Origin: Sphingomonas sp. OV641
GTDB lineage: Bacteria > Pseudomonadota > Alphaproteobacteria > Sphingomonadales > Sphingomonadaceae
Assembly: GCF_900109205.1 (NCBI RefSeq)
Contig: NZ_FNZB01000011.1
Span: 1-45,305 of the forward strand
DNA: 45,305 nucleotides
Direction: 5' to 3'
Shown: positions 16,378 to 26,230 of the stretch, piece after piece
Numbering within the stretch: position 1 is the stretch's first letter
Layout: each line of letters starts with the position of its first letter
Notes under the pieces: generated by a model
What the model was told of the DNA's origin: nothing
Database searches by the model: none
The model's input: the letters and a program-made list of their open reading frames with translations, nothing else
Program-made: the position numbers and the translations under genes

Positions 16378-17754
16378 CTATCGCGCAGCGGCGTCAACGC
16401 GCCAACCACCGCCCAGCGCGCGGAACAGTGCAACCTCGTTCTGCGAAACCGCTATGTCGGATTGGACCTGTTGGAGGGTCGCGGATGCAGCCGCGCGCTG
16501 CGCGTCGACCTGAAGCAGGCCGGGCGCGTCGCCGAGGCGGACCCGGGCAGCGGCCCGCCGCGCATAGGCCTGTGCCTCGCGCGAAGCCGTCGCCAGATCG
16601 CGGTTGCGGCGGGTTTCGGCGTCATAGGCGGCGAGCGCCGTCTCGACCTCGCGCAGCGACCGAAGCACCGCTACGTCCCACCCGGCCAGCGCCGCGCGCT
16701 CGGTCGCGCGGGCTTGTTCCAGCCTTGCGCGTGCCGGTGCCTGGTTGGGAAAGGCCCAGCTGACGAGCGGCGTCACCGCCGCACTGATCCCGCCGGACAG
16801 CAACCCGACAGCCCCGCCCAGATTGACCCGTGGATAGAGGTCCGCGCGTGCCACGCCGATCCGTGCGGCCGCGGCGGCAAGGCGGCGCTCCGCTTCGCGC
16901 ACGTCGGGACGGCGTAGCAGCAGCGCGGTGCCGTCGCCGACCGGTGCCGCCCCGCGCAGACGGGGCGCGGCGGTGCAGGCGAAGCGGTAGGCGCGCGCTT
17001 CGGCGGGCGGGCGCCCCTGCAGCGTCGCGAGCCGGTACAGCGCATTGGCGCGCTGCGCCTCGAACGGGGCGATGGCGGCACGAGTGGCAGCGGCGATCGT
17101 CGCGACCTGCGAGACTTCCAGCGGCGACACCTCGCCGGCACGCAACTGCTCGCGCACGAGAGCGACCGAACGGTCCTGCGCCGCAGCGACCTCGCGCGCG
17201 GTGGCGATGGCGCGGGTCGATCCGCACAGGTCGACATAGGCCAGCACGGTATCGGCGACGACCGCAACGCGCAGTCCGTCGACGACGGCCGCTTGCGCCT
17301 CGGTATCAGCGCCCGCCGCGGTCGCGGCCGAGCGAAGCCGGCCGAACAGGTCGAGGTCCCAGCTCGCGGTTGCGGCGATATCGTAATCCGTCGTGGGCAC
17401 ATTGCCCGACGCACTCGGCTGTCCGGCGGGGTTGTCGACGCCAAGCGCGCTCTCGATCGTCGTCTGCGGCAACCGCGCCGCCCGTGCCTGTCGTAAGGCC
17501 GCGCGTGCCCCATCGAGATTGGCATAGGCGACCCGCAGGTCCGCGTTGGCGGTCAAGGCCGAGCGTACCAGTCCGTCGAGCACAGGATCGTCATAGAGCC
17601 GCCACCAGTCGTCGGGCACGGGCGCGATCGAGGCCACCGGAAGCGACGCGAATGCCCCGGTGGCGCTGTCTGGCGCCACAGTGGGCGGCGGCTTGGGCAC
17701 GCTCATGCAGGCGGATGCGAGCAGGGCTGCGGCGGGGGCTAGGCGGCGGATCAT
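16378..17754 (-). CDS. RND efflux outer-membrane lipoprotein (NodT family)
   Basis: 458 aa from the ATG at 17752-17754, which overlaps the stop of the pump gene by 4 bases. The N-terminus is a lipoprotein signal (LAPAAALLASAC, Cys as lipidation site). The OEP repeats are visible: WWRLYDDPVLDGLVRSALTA, NADLRVAYANLDGARAALRQ, ASWDLDLFGRLRSAA, and the second copy LRSLREVETALAAYD. It forms the trimeric exit duct of a tripartite efflux pump. The frame extension upstream to 18279 is inside the pump gene and is not real. Confidence 0.9.
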   Translation of the reverse strand: MIRRLAPAAALLASACMSVPKPPPTVAPDSATGAFASLPVASIAPVPDDWWRLYDDPVLDGLVRSALTANADLRVAYANLDGARAALRQARAARLPQTTIESALGVDNPAGQPSASGNVPTTDYDIAATASWDLDLFGRLRSAATAAGADTEAQAAVVDGLRVAVVADTVLAYVDLCGSTRAIATAREVAAAQDRSVALVREQLRAGEVSPLEVSQVATIAAATRAAIAPFEAQRANALYRLATLQGRPPAEARAYRFACTAAPRLRGAAPVGDGTALLLRRPDVREAERRLAAAAARIGVARADLYPRVNLGGAVGLLSGGISAAVTPLVSWAFPNQAPARARLEQARATERAALAGWDVAVLRSLREVETALAAYDAETRRNRDLATASREAQAYARRAAARVRLGDAPGLLQVDAQRAAASATLQQVQSDIAVSQNEVALFRALGGGWRVDAAAR

Positions 17755-20700
17755 GCCAGCGCCTCCGTAGATGCAGGAGCAGGCGGGACGGCGCGCTCCT
17801 CGCCATAACGGGCATAGAGCGCCGGCAGCAGCAGCAGGTTGAGCGCAGTGGACGAGATGAGGCCGCCCAAGATCACGATCGCCATCGGATGCTCGATCTC
17901 GTGCCCCGGCGCATTGCCCGCGACGATCAGCGGCACCAGCGCGAGACCGGCGCAGGCGGCGGTCATTAGGATCGGCACCAGGCGCTCCTCGGCACCGCGC
18001 AGCACCAGCTCGCGGCCGAAGGTCATGCCCTCGTGGCGTTCGAGATGCTGATAGTGGGAGAGGAGCATGATGCCGTTGCGCGCGGCGATGCCGATGACGG
18101 TGACGAACCCGACCAGCGACCCGAGCGACAGCACCCCGCCGGTCAGCGCGACCGCGACCACGCCCCCGACCAGCGCGAACGGCAGGCTGACGGCGACCAG
18201 CGCGGTGATGCGGCGCGAGCGGAACTCCATCCACACCAGCAGCAGGATGCCGACGAGGCAAAGCGCGCCGATACCCCACAGCCGGCTGCGCGATTCCCTG
18301 AGGGCAGCATATTCGCCCAGCACCTGCGGGTGATAGCCGGTCGCGAACGGCACCTTCGCGACCGCGGCGTCGACCGCCTGCGCGACGGTGCCGAGATCCG
18401 CGCCCGCGACGTTCATCGTCACGTCGAGGCGGCGCTGGCCGTTCTCGCGCTTCACCTCGTTGGGAGCGGGCGCGATCTCGATACCGGCGATGTCTCCGAG
18501 CCGCACCGGCGCGCCGGTGACGGGTGCCTGGATCATCAGGTCGCGAAGCGCATGGACGCTGTTCCGCACCGCTGGCTCACCCCACACCGCCACGTCGAAC
18601 GCGCGCTGGTCGCGGTAGATTTCGCCGACCTTGGCCTGCGCGACCAGCACCTGCGCCTGCCGGCGGACCTCGCCCGCGGTCAGCCCGAGCCGGGCCAGTT
18701 CGCCGGCGCGCGGGCGGATGCGGATTTGCGGGACCAGCACCTGGCTCTCCAGCTTCAGGTCGGACACGCCCTGAATACCGCCGATCGCGTCCCGAACACG
18801 CGCGCCGGCCGCGCGCAGCTCCGGCTGGTCGGGGCCGTAGATGCGGACGACGATGGTCGCGCCGGCACCAGTCAGCACCTCCTTGATCCGCTCGCGCAGA
18901 TAGGTCAGCACATCGCGGTAGAGGCCGGGATAGCCCTCGACCACCTCCTTGATCCGCTTCACCGACGCATCGTAATCGGCATTCTCGTCAAGGCTGATCC
19001 AGAGTTCGGTGAAGTTGGGACCGACCACCTCGTCGGCCTGCTCGGCGCGACCGATATGCGCGCCGAAGTTGCGCACGCCGGGGATGCTGCGCAGCTCCTT
19101 CGACGCGCGGATCGTAATCCGGTCCATCGCCTCGATCGACGTGCCCGGCTTCTCGACGAAGTGCATCAGAAAGTCGGTTTCGCGGAAGTCGGGAAGGAAC
19201 TGGTCCTTGAAGGTCGCATAGCCGACCCCCGCCAGCAGCAGCCCGCCCGCAACGATCCCGACCGCCAGCGCCGGCCTTCCCACCACGCGCGGCAGGAAGC
19301 CGACATAGCGACGCTTGAATCCGGCGACGAAGCGGGTGTCGCGCTCCTCGGTAAGCGGCGCGTTCGGCAGGAGCAGCAGGCACATCGCCGGCGTGACGGT
19401 CAGCGCGACCAGCAGCGACATGCCGATCGCCAGCACATAGGCGATGGCGAGCGGCTGGAAGAAGGTGCCGGCCACCCCGCCGAGGAAGAAGATCGGCACG
19501 AACACAAGCATCACGATCAGCGAGGCGAACACCACCGCCGAGCGCACTTCCAGCGACGCGGCCAGCACCACCGCGAAGGCCGGCTTCGGATCGGCGGACT
19601 CGCGGTTCAGCCGCAGGCGGCGCGCGATATTCTCCACGTCGATGATCGCGTCGTCGACCACCTCGCCCAGCGCGATGACGAGGCCGGCGATGATCATCAC
19701 GTTGATCGTCGCGCCCGACCACAGCAGCATCAGCCCGGCGCCGAGCAGCGACAGCGGGATCGCGACGAGGCTGATCGTCGCCTGCCGCCAGTCGCGGGTG
19801 AACAGGAACAGCACCGCCGCGACCAGTGCGCAGCCGATCATCAGCGCGCGTGTCAGGTTGTCAATCGAGCGTTCGATGAAGGTCGCGGGCCGGAAGATGG
19901 TCGTGTCGACCTTCACGTCCTTCAAGCCCGGCTTCAGCTCGGCGAACGCGGCCTCGACCGCGCGGGTCAGCTCCAGCGTGTTGGCGGTCGGCTGTTTCTC
20001 GACGATCAGCATGATGCCGGGACCGTCGTCGATGATGGCGTTGCCGATCGGTGCATTGAAGCCGTCGACCACGCGCGCGACGTCGCCGATCCGAACCGGT
20101 GCCTCGCCCGCCTGCTTGACGATCGCCCGGGCGAGGTCGGCGGCGGTCTGGACGGTGCCGGTCTGCTGGACCGCGAGCCGCTGGTTGGGTGTGTCGACGA
20201 AGCCGCCGCCCCCGACCAAAACCGCGTCGCCGGCCGCGGCGCGGACCTCCGCCAGCGTCACGCCGGACGCACGCAGACGATCGGGATCGACCAGCACCTG
20301 CAATTGCCGGTCGCGCTGCCCCCAGACCGCGACGTTGGCGACGCCGGGGACCGCCATCAGCCGTGGCCGGATCGTCCAGCGGACCAGCTCGGACAATTGC
20401 ATCTGATCGAGTTTCGTCGACGACAGTCCGACCTTCATCGCGCGACTGGTCGAGGACAGTGGCGGCATGAGGACGGGCTGTCGTGCCGCAAGCGGCAGGC
20501 GTGGCTGCACCTGGGCGATGCGCTCGCCGACCATCTGGCGCGCGCGGATCACGTCGGAGCCGCGCTCGAACAGGATCTGCACCGACGACAGGCCCAGCAC
20601 CGATTTGGAGCGAAGCGTCATCAGGCCGGGGACACCGTTGACCGCGGTCTCGATCGGCACCGTCACCAGGCTCTCGACCTCCTCGGTCGACAGGCCCGGT

Positions 20701-20858
20701 GCCTCGGTCTGGATTTCCACCATCGGCGGTGCGAACTCGGGGAACACGTCGAGCGGCACGTCGCGCCCGGCACGGACCCCGAGCACCACCAGCAGCGCGG
20801 CGAGCGCGAGAACGAGGACGCGCTGCGCCAGCGCGAAATGGACGAGCCGGCCGAGCAT
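17751..20858 (-). CDS. RND efflux pump permease (heavy-metal efflux-like, CzcA/CusA-related)
   Basis: 1035 aa from the ATG at 20856-20858, overlapping the stop of the adaptor gene (ATGA). It is a full-length RND protein: an N-terminal helix, a periplasmic porter domain ([33 protein letters not shown]), TM4 with [14 protein letters not shown] (the acidic proton-relay positions of the heavy-metal efflux group) and a second half repeating the fold. Metal-exporting relatives use this organisation with a lipoprotein duct and a two-component system, both present here. The substrate cannot be read from the sequence; metal ions are the best guess. Confidence 0.9.
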   Translation of the reverse strand: MLGRLVHFALAQRVLVLALAALLVVLGVRAGRDVPLDVFPEFAPPMVEIQTEAPGLSTEEVESLVTVPIETAVNGVPGLMTLRSKSVLGLSSVQILFERGSDVIRARQMVGERIAQVQPRLPLAARQPVLMPPLSSTSRAMKVGLSSTKLDQMQLSELVRWTIRPRLMAVPGVANVAVWGQRDRQLQVLVDPDRLRASGVTLAEVRAAAGDAVLVGGGGFVDTPNQRLAVQQTGTVQTAADLARAIVKQAGEAPVRIGDVARVVDGFNAPIGNAIIDDGPGIMLIVEKQPTANTLELTRAVEAAFAELKPGLKDVKVDTTIFRPATFIERSIDNLTRALMIGCALVAAVLFLFTRDWRQATISLVAIPLSLLGAGLMLLWSGATINVMIIAGLVIALGEVVDDAIIDVENIARRLRLNRESADPKPAFAVVLAASLEVRSAVVFASLIVMLVFVPIFFLGGVAGTFFQPLAIAYVLAIGMSLLVALTVTPAMCLLLLPNAPLTEERDTRFVAGFKRRYVGFLPRVVGRPALAVGIVAGGLLLAGVGYATFKDQFLPDFRETDFLMHFVEKPGTSIEAMDRITIRASKELRSIPGVRNFGAHIGRAEQADEVVGPNFTELWISLDENADYDASVKRIKEVVEGYPGLYRDVLTYLRERIKEVLTGAGATIVVRIYGPDQPELRAAGARVRDAIGGIQGVSDLKLESQVLVPQIRIRPRAGELARLGLTAGEVRRQAQVLVAQAKVGEIYRDQRAFDVAVWGEPAVRNSVHALRDLMIQAPVTGAPVRLGDIAGIEIAPAPNEVKRENGQRRLDVTMNVAGADLGTVAQAVDAAVAKVPFATGYHPQVLGEYAALRESRSRLWGIGALCLVGILLLVWMEFRSRRITALVAVSLPFALVGGVVAVALTGGVLSLGSLVGFVTVIGIAARNGIMLLSHYQHLERHEGMTFGRELVLRGAEERLVPILMTAACAGLALVPLIVAGNAPGHEIEHPMAIVILGGLISSTALNLLLLPALYARYGEERAVPPAPASTEALA

Positions 20859-21835
20859 CAGTGCGCCGCCCCGAACTCGGTGCCGAACAACTCCGCCGTA
20901 CCATCGGTCACGACCTGCGCGCCGGCGGACAGTCCGCGCGCCAACAGCGCCCGTCCGCCGCTCTCCGATACCACCTCGACACGCTGCCGGACGAAGGTGT
21001 CGGGCGCGGTCTTCTGATAGACCCACTCGCCGCCATGAATGTCGCGCAGGATTGCGGCAGACGGCACCGACAGGCCCTCGGTCTGCCCGGCGAGCGGCAG
21101 GTCGACCGACACGCGCTGGCCGACCTGGAAAGCCCGGTCGCGATTGTCGACCGCGTAATAGAGGTCGACGGTGCCGGCGACGGTGTTGGCCGAAGGCGGT
21201 GCCTGCACCGGGCGCGCCGAGCGGGGCGCACCGCCATCGCCAAGAGGGCGGACCGTAGCGGAGGCTTCGCGTCGCACCTCGCCCATGTCGCTGCCGAACA
21301 CCGATGCGCGCACCCACAGCACGGGTTGCGCGCCAAGCGAGGCGACCGCCGGCCCGAGCAGCCGGCGCTGCTGCCGCGCCGCGTCCAATGCGGCCTGCGC
21401 CGCGGTCAGAGCCGCCGCGGCCTCGTCACGCGCACGCACGCTGCCCGCTTCCTCACGCACCAGGCTCGCGGCGCGATCGAGAGCGATCCGCGCAAGCCGC
21501 GCCTGCGCCGTGGCACGCGCCAGTTCGGCATCTGCCGCGGCCTGCTGGCTGCCGATCTGCTGGAGGTTGGTTGTCGAATTGACCGGCACGCCGTTGGCGC
21601 TGATCGGCGGCACGACAATCTCGCCTGCCACTTCGCGCGTCGCCGTGGCCGATCCGCCATCCACCCGCGCAAGCGCGATGCCCAACCGCTGCTGCGCCTG
21701 CGGGGTCAGGGTCAGCTTCAACAGCTCGCTCTCATGCGCGATCGTCTCGGCATGGGCAGGCGGTGCGGGCGGCTTGGCAGCCTTCTCGTCGCAACCGGCA
21801 AGCAGGATCGGGATCAGAAGGAAGGTCTGGCGCAT
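20858..21835 (-). CDS. RND efflux periplasmic adaptor (membrane fusion protein)
   Basis: 325 aa. Lipoprotein-like start MRQTFLLIPILLAGC (Cys15). It has the usual adaptor layout: an ELLKLTLTPQAQQRLGIALA segment, a coiled-coil hairpin rich in Ala (ATAQARLARIALDRAASLVR), a beta-barrel region with VGQRVSVDLPLAGQTEGLSV and a C-terminal membrane-proximal domain. It is the first gene of the operon adaptor-pump-duct-regulator-kinase on the minus strand. It is somewhat short for the family, with a compact lipoyl region. Confidence 0.88.
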   Translation of the reverse strand: MRQTFLLIPILLAGCDEKAAKPPAPPAHAETIAHESELLKLTLTPQAQQRLGIALARVDGGSATATREVAGEIVVPPISANGVPVNSTTNLQQIGSQQAAADAELARATAQARLARIALDRAASLVREEAGSVRARDEAAAALTAAQAALDAARQQRRLLGPAVASLGAQPVLWVRASVFGSDMGEVRREASATVRPLGDGGAPRSARPVQAPPSANTVAGTVDLYYAVDNRDRAFQVGQRVSVDLPLAGQTEGLSVPSAAILRDIHGGEWVYQKTAPDTFVRQRVEVVSESGGRALLARGLSAGAQVVTDGTAELFGTEFGAAH

Positions 21836-21970
21836 CGTGACGGCTTAGTCACGAAAGCATGGGCGCTGCTGGAGCCGACTATACAAAGTCCCAATGTAGC
21901 TGGTCATTCACGAGTTTCGATTTGAATTTGATGCTTCGACCTGATGATCGTCGGCCCCGGGGGTGCGCGT

Positions 21971-22756
21971 ATGGAGAGAGTCGACGTGACGAGAGAGCAT
22001 CCCGCCCGTAAAGTCGCCGAAATCACCCTCGGCTTTTGGCTGGCCAAGGTCGTCGCCACGACATTGGGTGAGGTTGCGGGTGACGCCATCGCCCAGACGC
22101 TGAACCTGGGCTACGTCGCCGGGCTTGCCATCACGCTGGGCCTGCTAGCGGCGTTCCTCGTCGCGCAGGTTCGTGCCGATCGCTATCGTCCTTTTCTGTT
22201 CTGGGCGACGATCGTCGGTACGACCACGGCGGGAACCGAAATAGCCGACCTGTCGACCCACACCCTCAACCTTGGCTATAACGTGACGTCGGCCATCCTT
22301 TTCGGCGGCATGTTGCTGACCCTCGGTATTTGGTATCTCAGGCGGGGCACCTGTGACGTGAGCGCGGTGGTCGACCGTGAGAGCGAGTTGTTTTTCTGGG
22401 GCGCCGTTCTGTTCTCGAACAGCCTCGGCACGGCGTTCGGCGATGGACTCGTCTATGTTTTCGGCCTCACATATACCACGGGATCGCTGGTCTGCATGGC
22501 TGTGATCGGCGCGGTTTTGCTTTTGCACTATGTTGCCCGGATCAACGCGGCATTTATATTCTGGGCGGCATTCGTCTTCACCAGGCCGTTCGGCGCCGAC
22601 TTCGGGAATTTGCTCACGAAGGAAGCCGCCAAGGGCGGTTTTGGCCTCAACACGTTTGCGACTGCCTTGGTCTGCGTCCTGCTGCTTGCTGGCATTGTCG
22701 TGTGTTTCGAACGCCGGCAGCACCTTGTTGATGGACGTGGCCGCAGCCCAGCCTGA
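21971..22756 (+). CDS. DUF347 (COG4705) multi-helix membrane protein
   Basis: 261 aa from the ATG at 21971; an ATG at 21944 would add 9 residues and cannot be excluded. It has four DUF347-like repeats with alternating membrane helices: FWLAKVVATTLGEVAGDAIA, FWATIVGTTTAGTEIADLST, FFWGAVLFSNSLGTAFGDGL and FWAAFVFTRPFGADFGNLLT, each with a conserved Thr/Ser-Gly-x-(E/D/A)-x-x-(G/A)-D pattern. No function is established for this family. It is divergent from the RND efflux operon (136 bp apart), so the two may share control and it may be part of the same metal response. Confidence 0.82.
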   Translation: MERVDVTREHPARKVAEITLGFWLAKVVATTLGEVAGDAIAQTLNLGYVAGLAITLGLLAAFLVAQVRADRYRPFLFWATIVGTTTAGTEIADLSTHTLNLGYNVTSAILFGGMLLTLGIWYLRRGTCDVSAVVDRESELFFWGAVLFSNSLGTAFGDGLVYVFGLTYTTGSLVCMAVIGAVLLLHYVARINAAFIFWAAFVFTRPFGADFGNLLTKEAAKGGFGLNTFATALVCVLLLAGIVVCFERRQHLVDGRGRSPA

Positions 22757-22948
22757 ACAACTAAGCGGAGAGGCCGCCAGCGTACCTCCTAACTGATCCC
22801 ATTTCTCGATTGGGATGGTAAAACGGGATTGCTGCTGTCTTCCCATAGCTCATGCAGGTGACGAGTTGTGACGAGCACAGAAGCTATGCCCGGCATGGCC
22901 CTTTGCGACACTTGCCGCTAATCAGGAGCTTGGGACAAGCCGGGGGGC

Positions 22949-24373
22949 GTGTCCACTTCGGACACCGAGATGACCAGGACACAGCCGACAAGATTTTTTG
23001 ACCGTATCGTCGCATGGTCGCTGAACCGCCCGTTACCGGTCATCACGCGATACCTGATCGCCGCCATCGTGATCATCACCGCTGGCGCGGCGCGGGTTCT
23101 ATTCGTCCCGGATACACTGCCATGGCTGCTGTTTATCCCGGCGACGATCGGTATCGCGCTCGTACTGGGCAAAGGGCCGGGCCTGTTTGCCGGCGTTCTA
23201 TCGACGGCTACCGGTATCGTGTCGATCGGGAATGCGAACCATCCCTCCTGGCTACCACATGCTCAATGGATCGCCGCTACCTTGTTTCTGGTGGTGACGC
23301 TCGGCCTTGTGTTGCTGGCAGCCGAACTGAGGGAGGCGATGCGCCGCTCGATCGCGCTCAACGCCGAACTGGTCGAGCGCGAACGCCTGTCGGCGGAGCG
23401 CGAGGCGTTTATGTCGAGCGTCCTGGCGGCATCGACAGATTGCATCAAGGTCGTGGAACTGGACGGCAGCCTTTCCTTCATGAGCGAAGGCGGCATGAAG
23501 GTGATGGACATCAGCGACTTCAACACGGTTCGTGGATGCCCATGGCCCGAATTTTTGAAAGACGGGGGCTCGGCCCTCGCCGTGGAAGCGCTGGCCACTG
23601 CGACCAAGGGCGGCTCGTCGCATTTTGAAGCGGCAGGAGACACACACGCGGGCATTCCGAAATGGTGGTCGGTATCGGTGTCGCCGATCCTTGCACCGGA
23701 CGGCAGCACCTCGCGCATCCTGTCCGTTTCGCGCGATCATACCGCCCTTTTCAAGGCGCGCGAACAGCAGGAGCTTCTCAACGGTGAACTTAGCCATCGG
23801 CTGAAGAACGTACTGACACTGGTACAGTCAATCGCCAATCAGACGTTGCGGGATGCCGGGAGCCTCGAAGAGGCAGCCGCCGCCTTCTCGTCGCGGCTCG
23901 CCTCGCTCGGACGGGCAACCGACGTTCTCACCGCCACATCCTGGCAACAGGCCGAACTGCACGATGTACTCGGCGCTGGGCTTTCCGCGGTTGCGGGTCT
24001 GTTGGATCGGATCAGGGTCGAGGGGCCGCGTATCCAACTGAACTCTCAAGCGGCTCTCGCGTTGACATTGGCCGTGCACGAACTGGCGACGAACGCGACC
24101 AAGTACGGGGCTTTTAGTAACGATACTGGATTGGTCACGCTTCGATGGCGGGTAACCGACGAAAACGATGGACCTCACTTCTCTTTTCTCTGGCAGGAAA
24201 TGGGTGGTCCACTGGTGAGCAGCCCCGCGCGTCGAGGCTTTGGCTCCCGCATGATTGAGCGTTCGCTGCGGTCCTATTTCCGGGGCGAGACGGTACTGGA
24301 CTATGCGCCGGAAGGCGTCACGTTCCGGATTGATGCGCCGCTCGGCGACACCGGCGAACTGGTGGCGGGCTGA
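22949..24373 (+). CDS. HWE-family sensor histidine kinase with membrane DUF4118-like sensor
   Basis: 474 aa from the GTG at 22949; the ATG at 22970 is an alternative. Order: four hydrophobic helices (residues about 32-125, DUF4118-like, e.g. LLFIPATIGIALVLGKGPGL), a PAS domain (about 150-270), a phosphoacceptor helix with ELSHRLKNVLTLVQSIANQT and an HWE-type ATP-binding domain with HELATNATKYGA and RRGFGSRMIERSL. HWE kinases in alphaproteobacteria often serve general stress or light signalling. A single-domain receiver gene starts 1 bp after its stop and is the obvious phosphate acceptor. Confidence 0.88.
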   Translation: MSTSDTEMTRTQPTRFFDRIVAWSLNRPLPVITRYLIAAIVIITAGAARVLFVPDTLPWLLFIPATIGIALVLGKGPGLFAGVLSTATGIVSIGNANHPSWLPHAQWIAATLFLVVTLGLVLLAAELREAMRRSIALNAELVERERLSAEREAFMSSVLAASTDCIKVVELDGSLSFMSEGGMKVMDISDFNTVRGCPWPEFLKDGGSALAVEALATATKGGSSHFEAAGDTHAGIPKWWSVSVSPILAPDGSTSRILSVSRDHTALFKAREQQELLNGELSHRLKNVLTLVQSIANQTLRDAGSLEEAAAAFSSRLASLGRATDVLTATSWQQAELHDVLGAGLSAVAGLLDRIRVEGPRIQLNSQAALALTLAVHELATNATKYGAFSNDTGLVTLRWRVTDENDGPHFSFLWQEMGGPLVSSPARRGFGSRMIERSLRSYFRGETVLDYAPEGVTFRIDAPLGDTGELVAG

Positions 24374-24374
24374 T

Positions 24375-24746
24375 ATGGGACAGGCCATGCCCCCGCGCAG
24401 CATCCTCATCGTCGAGGATGAACCGTTCATCCGCTATGATCTGGTCGACTTTTTCGAAGATCGGGGATTTCGTGTCTTCGAAGCCGAGGACGCCGACGAA
24501 GCAATCGGTTTGCTCGACGCCAATCACGCCATCCGTATCGTACTGACCGATGTGCAGATGCCGGGCTCGATGGATGGCGTGAAACTCGCCCATCATGTGC
24601 GCGACCGCTACCCGCCGACGATCCTGATCGTCGTCTCGGGCATGGTCAATCCGACCTCAGCGGAACTGCCAGCCCGAGCATTGTTCGTGAGCAAGCCGTT
24701 CGATCCCCGGTATGTCCTGCGGGAGATCGAACGCTTGTCTTCCTAA
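24375..24746 (+). CDS. Single-domain response regulator
   Basis: 123 aa from the ATG at 24375, 1 bp after the kinase stop. It is a complete receiver fold: ILIVEDEPFIRYDLVDFFED (acidic pocket), VLTDVQMPGSMDG (phosphorylation Asp) and LFVSKPFDP (conserved Lys). It has no output domain, so it works through a partner or as a phosphate sink. It is the pair of the upstream HWE kinase and ends 4 bp from the convergent hybrid-kinase fragment. Confidence 0.92.
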   Translation: MGQAMPPRSILIVEDEPFIRYDLVDFFEDRGFRVFEAEDADEAIGLLDANHAIRIVLTDVQMPGSMDGVKLAHHVRDRYPPTILIVVSGMVNPTSAELPARALFVSKPFDPRYVLREIERLSS

Positions 24747-24750
24747 GCGA

Positions 24751-25530
24751 TCATCCGTTGCGTTCGTTCGCCCATGCGATCCGCCGCTGGAGGGCAGCGG
24801 ATAACTGGCTGGCCGAATAGGGTTTGCGCAACAGCTCCAAGCCTTCCGCGCCTTCCTGCGCGAGAACGTGACTGTAGCCGCTGGCGAGCACGACCGGCAT
24901 CGCCGGCAGATCGCGCGCCAATCGCTTCGCCAACTCGATGCCCCCCATTCCCGGCATCACCACATCCGAGAACACGATGTCGAACCCATCGCCGTCCGAC
25001 CCCAGACGGTCCAGCGCCTCTTCAGCGCTCGTCACCCAAGCCGTACCGTAACCCAAATCTTCGAGAAGCTGGGTGGCAAACTGCCCGACACTGATGTTGT
25101 CTTCGACAACGAGCACGCAACGCCCTTCGCCATCGATCGCCTCTTGCTGCCCGGTCGGTCGCGGCTCTCCAGGAACCGTCGATTCCGCCTGAGGCAGATA
25201 GAGGGTGAAGGTCGAGCCCTTGCCGACGACGCTTTCGACATCGACATCACCGCCCGACTGCTTCGCAAAACCGAACACCTGACTAAGGCCCAGGCCGGTG
25301 CCCTTGCCGACATCCTTGGTGGTGAAGAACGGCTCGAAAATCCGCTCCAGATCGTCGGGCGCGATGCCGATGCCAGTATCGCTGAGCGAGACGGCGACGA
25401 AATCGCCGGTTCCCGGCCCATGTCCTCGGATCGAAGGCATTCGGGCGTCGCAGCATAGCCGGATCGTCACCGTGCCTTCGCTCTCCATCGCGTCCCGCGC
25501 GTTGACCGCCAGGTTGACCAGCGCCGTCTC
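24751..25530 (-). pseudogene. Hybrid histidine kinase, C-terminal fragment (ATPase + receiver), cut off by the Tn3 insertion
   Basis: This fragment begins at the target duplication GTCTC (25526-25530) and encodes [19 protein letters not shown] (N box), [39 protein letters not shown] and then a full receiver domain (VLVVEDNISVGQFATQLLED, FSDVVMPGMGG, LLRKPYS). The N-terminal part with the phosphoacceptor domain is at 38545-40475. Joining 38545 to 25525 restores one 901-aa frame. A GTG at 25552-25554 inside the transposon end gives this fragment its own open frame, and the marR gene upstream reads toward it, so a free ATPase-receiver protein could be made. Confidence 0.9.
25526..25530. repeat. 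Target-site duplication of the outer transposon, left copy
   Basis: GTCTC, matched by GTCTC at 38545-38549. A 5-bp duplication is standard for the Tn3 family. Confidence 0.92.
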
Positions 25531-25568
25531 GGGGTCAGGACATAGAACGGGCACAGATATACGCTAAG
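25531..25568. repeat. Outer transposon inverted repeat, left
   Basis: 38 bp, starts GGGGTCAGGACATAGAACGG and ends AGATATACGCTAAG. The end ...TAAG is typical of Tn3-family repeats. Confidence 0.93.
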
Positions 25569-25583
25569 CGTCTCTGCGCGCAC

Positions 25584-26126
25584 TTATGGGTCGACTCTAT
25601 GCGTCGACGACTCCAGCATTCCAAAGGCATCCATCGGACAGTTGTAGCATCGCCTCTCGTCGCAGAGCCGGCATATCGTCAGCGCCGAGACAGCGTCGTC
25701 AGACATCTGCGCAAGTATTGTCTCGGCAATACGTTCCAGCACGAGGCGGTCAGCATTCGAGACATGGCTAAGGATTTCGGATAAAGTCTCGTTTCTTCGT
25801 TGCAGGATCGCAGATAGGCGAGTCTCGCCTGCCTCAGTGAGCATCAGCGCTACTGCACGACGGTCCCGTAGCGCTTTGGATCGAACGGCGAACCCGGCTG
25901 CAACCAATCGATCGACAAGCCGCACCGTCCCCGCGTGGGACAAGCCTAGCACCCGTCCTAATTCGTCGATCGAAAGACCGGTCGCGTGACCGATGACGAC
26001 GATCGCCGCGGTGGTTTCGCCACCGCCGGGTATCGTCGGGTCGAATGCCGCCTTCTTAATTCGATCGGTGATGCCCACTGCGAGGGCGCCGAACAGATTG
26101 ACGAGCCGGTCCGAGAGTACGTTCAA
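25584..26126 (-). CDS. MarR-family transcriptional regulator with a C-terminal Cys cluster
   Basis: 180 aa. A winged helix-turn-helix at about residues 40-110 (GLSIDELGRVLGLSHAGTVR, LVDRLVAAGFAVRSKALRDR) is flanked by dimerisation helices. The C-terminus has CRLCDERRCYNCP, four cysteines that could bind metal or sense oxidation. It is divergent from the DUF417 gene, with a palindrome GCGCATA-GTG-TATGCGC between them, and both are cargo of the outer transposon. It probably represses the DUF417 gene and itself. Its transcript runs toward the left transposon end and the kinase fragment beyond. Confidence 0.88.
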   Translation of the reverse strand: MNVLSDRLVNLFGALAVGITDRIKKAAFDPTIPGGGETTAAIVVIGHATGLSIDELGRVLGLSHAGTVRLVDRLVAAGFAVRSKALRDRRAVALMLTEAGETRLSAILQRRNETLSEILSHVSNADRLVLERIAETILAQMSDDAVSALTICRLCDERRCYNCPMDAFGMLESSTHRVDP

Positions 26127-26148
26127 AGGGTTGCCTCATTCATTGCCG

Positions 26149-26165
26149 GCGCATAGTGTATGCGC
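26149..26165. promoter_or_regulatory. Candidate MarR operator
   Basis: GCGCATAGTGTATGCGC: perfect 7-bp arms with a 3-bp spacer in the 104-bp region between marR and the DUF417 gene. A partial copy (GCGCATATATCACG) follows directly at 26168. Confidence 0.65.
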
Positions 26166-26230
26166 AGCGCATATATCACGCCTGTCTAAGCATGAAGGCA
26201 GGTCATGCGCCATGATGAAAGCGAGGCACC

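Noticed and set aside
18033..21017. Very long plus-strand frame opposite the RND pump (994 codons)
   Set aside because: It is antisense to a complete, recognisable pump gene; high GC content leaves the opposite frame open.
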